Assembly (NCBI RefSeq): GCF_010183535.1
Contig: NC_071333.1
Location: forward strand, 4,648,587-4,712,586
Direction: 5' to 3'
DNA: 64,000 nucleotides
DNA from: Caenorhabditis remanei
Taxonomy: Eukaryota > Nematoda > Chromadorea > Rhabditida > Rhabditidae
Shown: positions 59,518 through 64,000 of the stretch, piece by piece
Layout of the letters: each line of letters begins with the position of its first letter
Position numbering within the stretch: the stretch's first letter is position 1
The notes under the pieces: generated by a model
What the model was told of the DNA's origin: nothing
Databases searched by the model: none
What the model saw: the letters and a program-made list of their open reading frames with translations, nothing else
Position numbers and translations under genes: made by a program

Positions 59518-62500
59518 GTTATGGACTTTTTCTGGATCGTCACAAGAAGATCCAGAATTTCTGGATTGTCACAAGAAGTATGCAACAGCCACCCCAAGCT
59601 GGCTGATTCCATTGCTTCACAAATCCCGACTTTCACATATGATCCGGACAACAAGGATACAATCGTCATAGATGGTTTCATACTTTCGGACGATGTCCGC
59701 ACAAGACTAGTTCTTTCAAAGGTAAACTCAAAAAAGTAAGCACATTACCCAAATCGTCAAGACTCTGAGTGATCTGAATTTTGAGTAGACGATCCAAAAG
59801 CTACAGTGCGCGCAAAAAGGATAGGACACCCCTCGATTTCGGGCCTCCCGAACAAACGAAAAAAGTTATGAAAAATCTGAGACTGTCATTCGATTTAGCG
59901 TACAAAATAACCCCCTGGTACATATTTTCGTCATTTTACCACTTTCCATATTGCCGAACCACCAAAAAGTCACTTTTTCGGGCGTGCAAAAAGGATAGGA
60001 CACCCTCGAAAATCCGATTTTCAGTTGATTTTTCGGAACTATTTTTTCACGACATTTCGAAAATCGACCTCTCTGAAATACTTATTGTTTCAGTGTTGGA
60101 CGGCGTGTGCTCAGACAATCTCAGTGCTCAGACAACGTACGTGTCTGAAACTTTCAGGAAATGTGAATCAATACGTCAGGTAATAAATAATACAAAGATA
60201 TCATAGAATAATAGCGATTATGGAAAGTTCCACTCAAAACTCTAGATCTCATTTTGACGAAAAATCACTATTTTCGAAAAATGTGTGCAAAACTAATATT
60301 TTTCAACTAAAATGAAGAAAATAATTTTATAACAAAACAGAAAAATACAAAAACTTTTCGCAAACAAGTTAAAACCATTTTTCAAGATTTTAAACATTTT
60401 TTTCGAAAATAGTGATTTTTCGTCGAAACGAGATCTAGAGTTTTGAGTGGAACTTTCCATAATCGCTGTCATTCTGTGAAATTTTTATATAATTTATTAC
60501 CAGACGCATGATTGACATTTCCTGAAAGTTTCAGAAAAGTACGTTATCTGAGCACTAAGATACACGCCGTCAAACTTTGAAACAGTAAGTATTTCAGAGA
60601 GGTCGATTTTCGAAATGTGTCAATCATTGTCTACCACTGTTGAAATTGAGGAAAAACATTTGGAAATTTTCAAAAACGACATGAAACGTATATTTAAGTC
60701 ATTCAAATCGGTTTTTCGTAAAAAAATAATTCCGAAAAGTCAACTGAAAATCGGATTTTCGAGGGTGTCCTATCCTTTTTGCACGCCCGAAAAAGTGACT
60801 TTTTGGTGGTATGGCAATATGGAAAGTGGTAAGATTATGAAAATATGTACCAGGGGGTTATTTTGTACACTGAATCGAATGGCAGTCTCAGATTTTTCAC
60901 AACTTTTTTCGTTTGTTCGGGAGGCCCGAAATCGAAGGGTGGAGAGGTATCCTTTTTGTACTCACTGTAGACGACACCTATAAAGCTACCGCCTCCATCT
61001 ACCAACGTCGTCAAGAGTTGTTCAGAACCAAGTAAACGGGATCAAACTTGGAGGAATACACGGGAATAGTACTTCGACGATTCGCAACTTCCCAGTTCAA
61101 AGCCATGCCTGATGACCAGTTATGCTGTATGATTCTGAATGGTCTTCGCGATTCTTCCTTAAGTGATTTCAGGACCCGTTCACTCCAAGTAATGGAATCC
61201 AAGCAAGATGTCACCATACTGCAGTTGGAAACCGAGATCAAGCATCTAATCGACATCCGTGCGGACGACAACTGTGCCGCTGGCTCCACCCCAGCAGAAA
61301 CCTCCGATATCAATGCCGCTGACACACATTACAAAAGGGATGAGAAAAAAAACGAGCATTTGCCGTTCTCCGCATGTTACAGATGTGGAGGATCTCCCTG
61401 GGCCAAAATCTGCAAAGTGAAAGACGTCAGGTGTTCAAAATGCGGTAAACCCACCCGTAGTCAGAAGTTCTTTCGTTTCAAACAGAACACGAGAAGAACA
61501 AAGAATTCGCTATAAAACGAATAAGTTCAGTTATCATCGGCTCAGCAGCAACTTCTGGCTCAAACCGACGCTATAGAAACGTCATAGCTGTAGACAAACC
61601 ATCCATCTAAATTAAGTCGACTAATAATCACTCAATATCAAATTATCCTCCACCTGCGGCTTCATCATCGATAAAAACTCTGCATCTGGCTCCGCCCACG
61701 TTGCAGAAACCGGGACTCTTCTTGGAATCGACTGGATTTCGACGGATCCACAACTAGGTTCCCATCAGGTCAACTCGACTGTCGCCGCAGTTGAAAAGTT
61801 GAAAGATGATCGGAAGAACCAATGCTCCAAAATTTTCGTGTCCGGTCTAGGTAAATGCACGAAAACCAAAACGTCTATCCTCCTCAAACATGAGCCAAAC
61901 CCGTGTTTCGGAAAGCTCGACCCGCTCCGCATGCTGCACTCTCAACCATCACAGAAGAGCTGGATTGACGAATCCACGCCGACGTCATTACTCCATTTAA
62001 TCACGTTCAATGTTCAATAGTTACTGTCCGGAAGAACAATGACTCACTCTATGTGTGCGCTGACTTCTCCACGGATCTCAACGGTACCATCCAGGATCAT
62101 TAACACCAAGTATCACGGTTTTATCCATGGGCGTCATTTCACCCTTCGAACGGATCACAAACCACTCTTATCCATTTTTGGAGATAAGAAAGGTATCCCA
62201 GTTTAGAGTGCAATTAGGTTACAGAGATGGACTACTTTCCTGCTCACCTACAGTTTCTCATCGAATATGTGAATTCCATCAACTTTGGCCAAGTTGATGA
62301 TTTTCCCAGGCTCATAGCCGAGCAAAGCCAATCTAAAGAAGTCGAGGATCAAGGCATTGCTAAAGTAGAAGTACATAGATGTAATCGCTAACTTTTAGTC
62401 GAAGCAATTATCGTTTCATAATTAAAGGATCCAATCTTTTCCCGAGTCATGGACCATGTCAGATCCAATTCATGGCCAAAACAAATACACAAAAACTCAT

Positions 62501-63400
62501 AGCTCGGGAAATTAGTTAACAACTCTCACTTGTCAAGTATTGTCTCCTGCTCGGAGATCGTGCCGTCATTCCATCATCGCTGCGCTAGCGAGTACTCAAG
62601 ATGCTTCACCGAGCACACTCTGGTATCGTTCGGACGAACAATGCCCGATGTTTCGTCTACTGGATAACTCTAGACAAGGACATCGAAACGATCGTCAGAA
62701 GCTGTGATCAAGAAGCTTCCGCTGCTAAGGACTCTATCAAGAACATCTTATGCTCATGGTCTTCTCCAACAGAACCGTGGACAAGGGTCCATGCCGACTA
62801 CGCCGGACCAATTCAAGATCCATATTACCTCGTTATTGTAGATTCCTTCTCAAAATTTCCGGAAGTCATCGCCACTAATTCGAATTCTTCGTCATCTACA
62901 ATCAAAATTTTCCGAAACATGTTTGCTGAATTTGGTAATCCAGAAGTTCTGGTCACGAAAACAGGATCCACACATCCGGTCTCCTCCCTTCCATCCGCAA
63001 TCAAATGGGCAAGCTGAGCGATTTGTGGATACCCTGAAAAGGGCACTATGCAAGTTGAAGGGGTAAGGAAATAATGATTCTGCCATCCAAGATTTCCTCC
63101 AGAGCTACCGTTCAACACCGTGCGCATCCAGTCCACAAAACTCGTCACCAGCTGAGAACTTCATTGGAACAAGTATCCGTACCGCACTCAACCTTTTACT
63201 GCCATCCGAAGACACTCCAGCCACCCGCAATGAGTCCATGGAGTCCCAGTTCAACAATCAGCATGGTGCCAAAAAAAAAGATTTTTCAAGAGCATGATAA
63301 GGTTTACGTTAGAGTTCTGGAGAATTCCGAAGAATTCTGGAGAATTGAGAGAATTTCGGAGAATTTCAGAGAATTTCAGGTCACGTCAGTCGTCGAGCTA
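59518..63400 (+). mobile_element. Broken Ty3/gypsy-type retrotransposon
   Basis: Ordered remnants occur on the plus strand. A gag N-terminal segment lies at 59518-59745 (IPTFTYDPDNKDT, VRTRLVLSKV). After an inserted foldback element the gag resumes from about 61010 with FKAMPDDQLCCMILNGLRD and a zinc-knuckle-like C..CGG...C.....C..C cluster. A protease end (GTLLGIDWIS) lies near 61710, the start of reverse transcriptase (VCADFSTDLN) near 62070, RNase H (GRHFTLRTDHKPLLSIFG) near 62127, and integrase from 62601 (HSGIVRTNNARC, WTRVHADYAGP, VDSFSKFPEV) to about 63300. Stops and frame changes are frequent, and most of the reverse transcriptase core is deleted near 62100. LTRs were not identified. 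The copy is inactive. Confidence 0.85.
59804..60967. mobile_element. Tc1-like foldback element inserted in gag
   Basis: TA flanks both ends (59802-59803, 60968-60969). The left end CAGTGCGCGCAAAAAGGATA resembles Tc1-family termini, and the right end is its imperfect complement. A second copy of the end motif (GCAAAAAGGATAGGACACCC) lies about 180 bp inside each arm. Arms of roughly 450 bp converge on a central region near 60230-60460 that also folds back. No transposase frame is seen, so the element is non-autonomous. It splits the gag region of the retrotransposon. Confidence 0.85.
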
Positions 63401-63599
63401 CGGGATATGGACAACACATGCTCTGATCAACCTTCGGGCAATGGTTCTCCAACTCCTTCTCACGCACCACCATCAACGAGGAAAATTCCTTTATGTGTTT
63501 TTAATCTTACAATGGGATTTTATTTTCCATTTGGTTACAAAATTACATCAACTCGTCCCCAGAGTACAAATTTAGTGCGTTAGAATAGGTATTTGATCT

Positions 63600-64000
63600 T
63601 CATTGCTCTACCTATGTAGTTCCCTTTTCTTGATCTACAAAGGGTAAGCAACACCGCGCGCTCCTTAGTATCCTTTTCCTTTTTCTCTTATTCTAGTGAC
63701 CTGTTTTCCAGTCAGTCCCTTATTCTCTCATTCTCGTTTCCGTTTTTTTTCCGTTTCTCTTTATTGTTTTCACCTTTATTAGCTCCCAATAAAGACTGTA
63801 CTAAATCCTTGTCGGCCCAAAAAAAAACGTTAAAAGTTCGAAAATAAAGAGAAATATCGGATAATAAAAAGGCAGAAACAGGTCAAATGTCATTTCAATC
63901 AGAGAACAATCTAGAAAACAGAACTCATTCTTATGACTCATTCTATGAAATTTGTTTTTTCGCGGAAACATTGCTTTTGTTTACATGAGAGTCTTCCAAA
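63600..64000. other. Terminal stretch, no gene recognised
   Basis: CT-rich sequence followed by AATAAAG near 63790 and a short A run, possibly the 3' end of the retrotransposon or of a gene outside the window. Confidence 0.35.

Noticed and set aside
63074..63583. A separate 169-residue gene
   Set aside because: It overlaps the decayed integrase C-terminal region in shifted frames and has no independent support.

Overview
The window looks like an arm-type, repeat-rich stretch of a nematode genome, most likely a Caenorhabditis species other than C. elegans. The evidence is compositional and structural: an AT-rich background, short introns (about 45-60 bp) with TTTTCAG-type acceptors, AAAATG start contexts, acceptor-like sites just upstream of several ATGs that suggest spliced-leader trans-splicing, and nematode-expanded families (F-box/FBA-2, Srg and Srv-like chemoreceptors, a CK1-like kinase, cuticle collagen, an S1-like secreted protein). 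All gene models were built by hand by joining reading frames at GT-AG sites and checking codon phase. Names rest on motifs I recognise, not on database searches.

Layout. 1-6.2 kb is gene-poor and holds a 1.15 kb foldback repeat. An F-box protein gene (6255-7618, +) and a small secreted CAP-like gene (8873-9542, +) follow. A single-pass membrane protein gene at 9818-12408 (-) carries two frame breaks and one stop and is called a pseudogene. Two tandem Srg-type receptor genes lie at 13924-15130 and 15567-17245 (-). The second has lost its 5' end at a GC-rich repeat. From 17.3 to 26 kb there are only repeats: tRNA-like sequences, a SINE-like unit ending in an 889 bp (CAGA)n array, a heat-shock-element-like TTCTAGAA cluster, and a palindromic Tc1/mariner derivative inserted in that cluster.

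A 905-residue Ulp1-type (C48) cysteine protease gene spans 26807-31239 (+) and contains a duplicated three-exon cassette in one intron. It is followed by a CK1-like kinase gene (32568-33776, +), a second copy of the SINE-like/(CAGA)n unit (34261-35206), an unrecognised small gene (from 37652, +), a decayed collagen (38.6-39.7 kb, -) and a three-HMG-box gene (40658-41631, +). A degenerate tandem array of ~0.7 kb units (43.9-45.7 kb) and a complete-looking mariner transposon (46420-47664) come next.

The last part holds an Srv-like receptor (49388-50599, -), a secreted trypsin-like protein lacking catalytic His and Ser (53742-54960, -), a 717-residue FGD-type DH-PH-FYVE-PH protein (55757-59242, -) and a broken Ty3/gypsy-type retrotransposon (59.5-63.4 kb, +) whose gag region is interrupted by another Tc1-like foldback element.

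The genes do not form an operon or a pathway. They look like individually transcribed, environment-facing or fast-evolving families embedded in mobile DNA. The most unusual structures are the SINE-like unit that carries its own tetranucleotide array, the duplicated exon cassette in the protease gene, and three foldback elements of similar design, two of them nested in other repeats.
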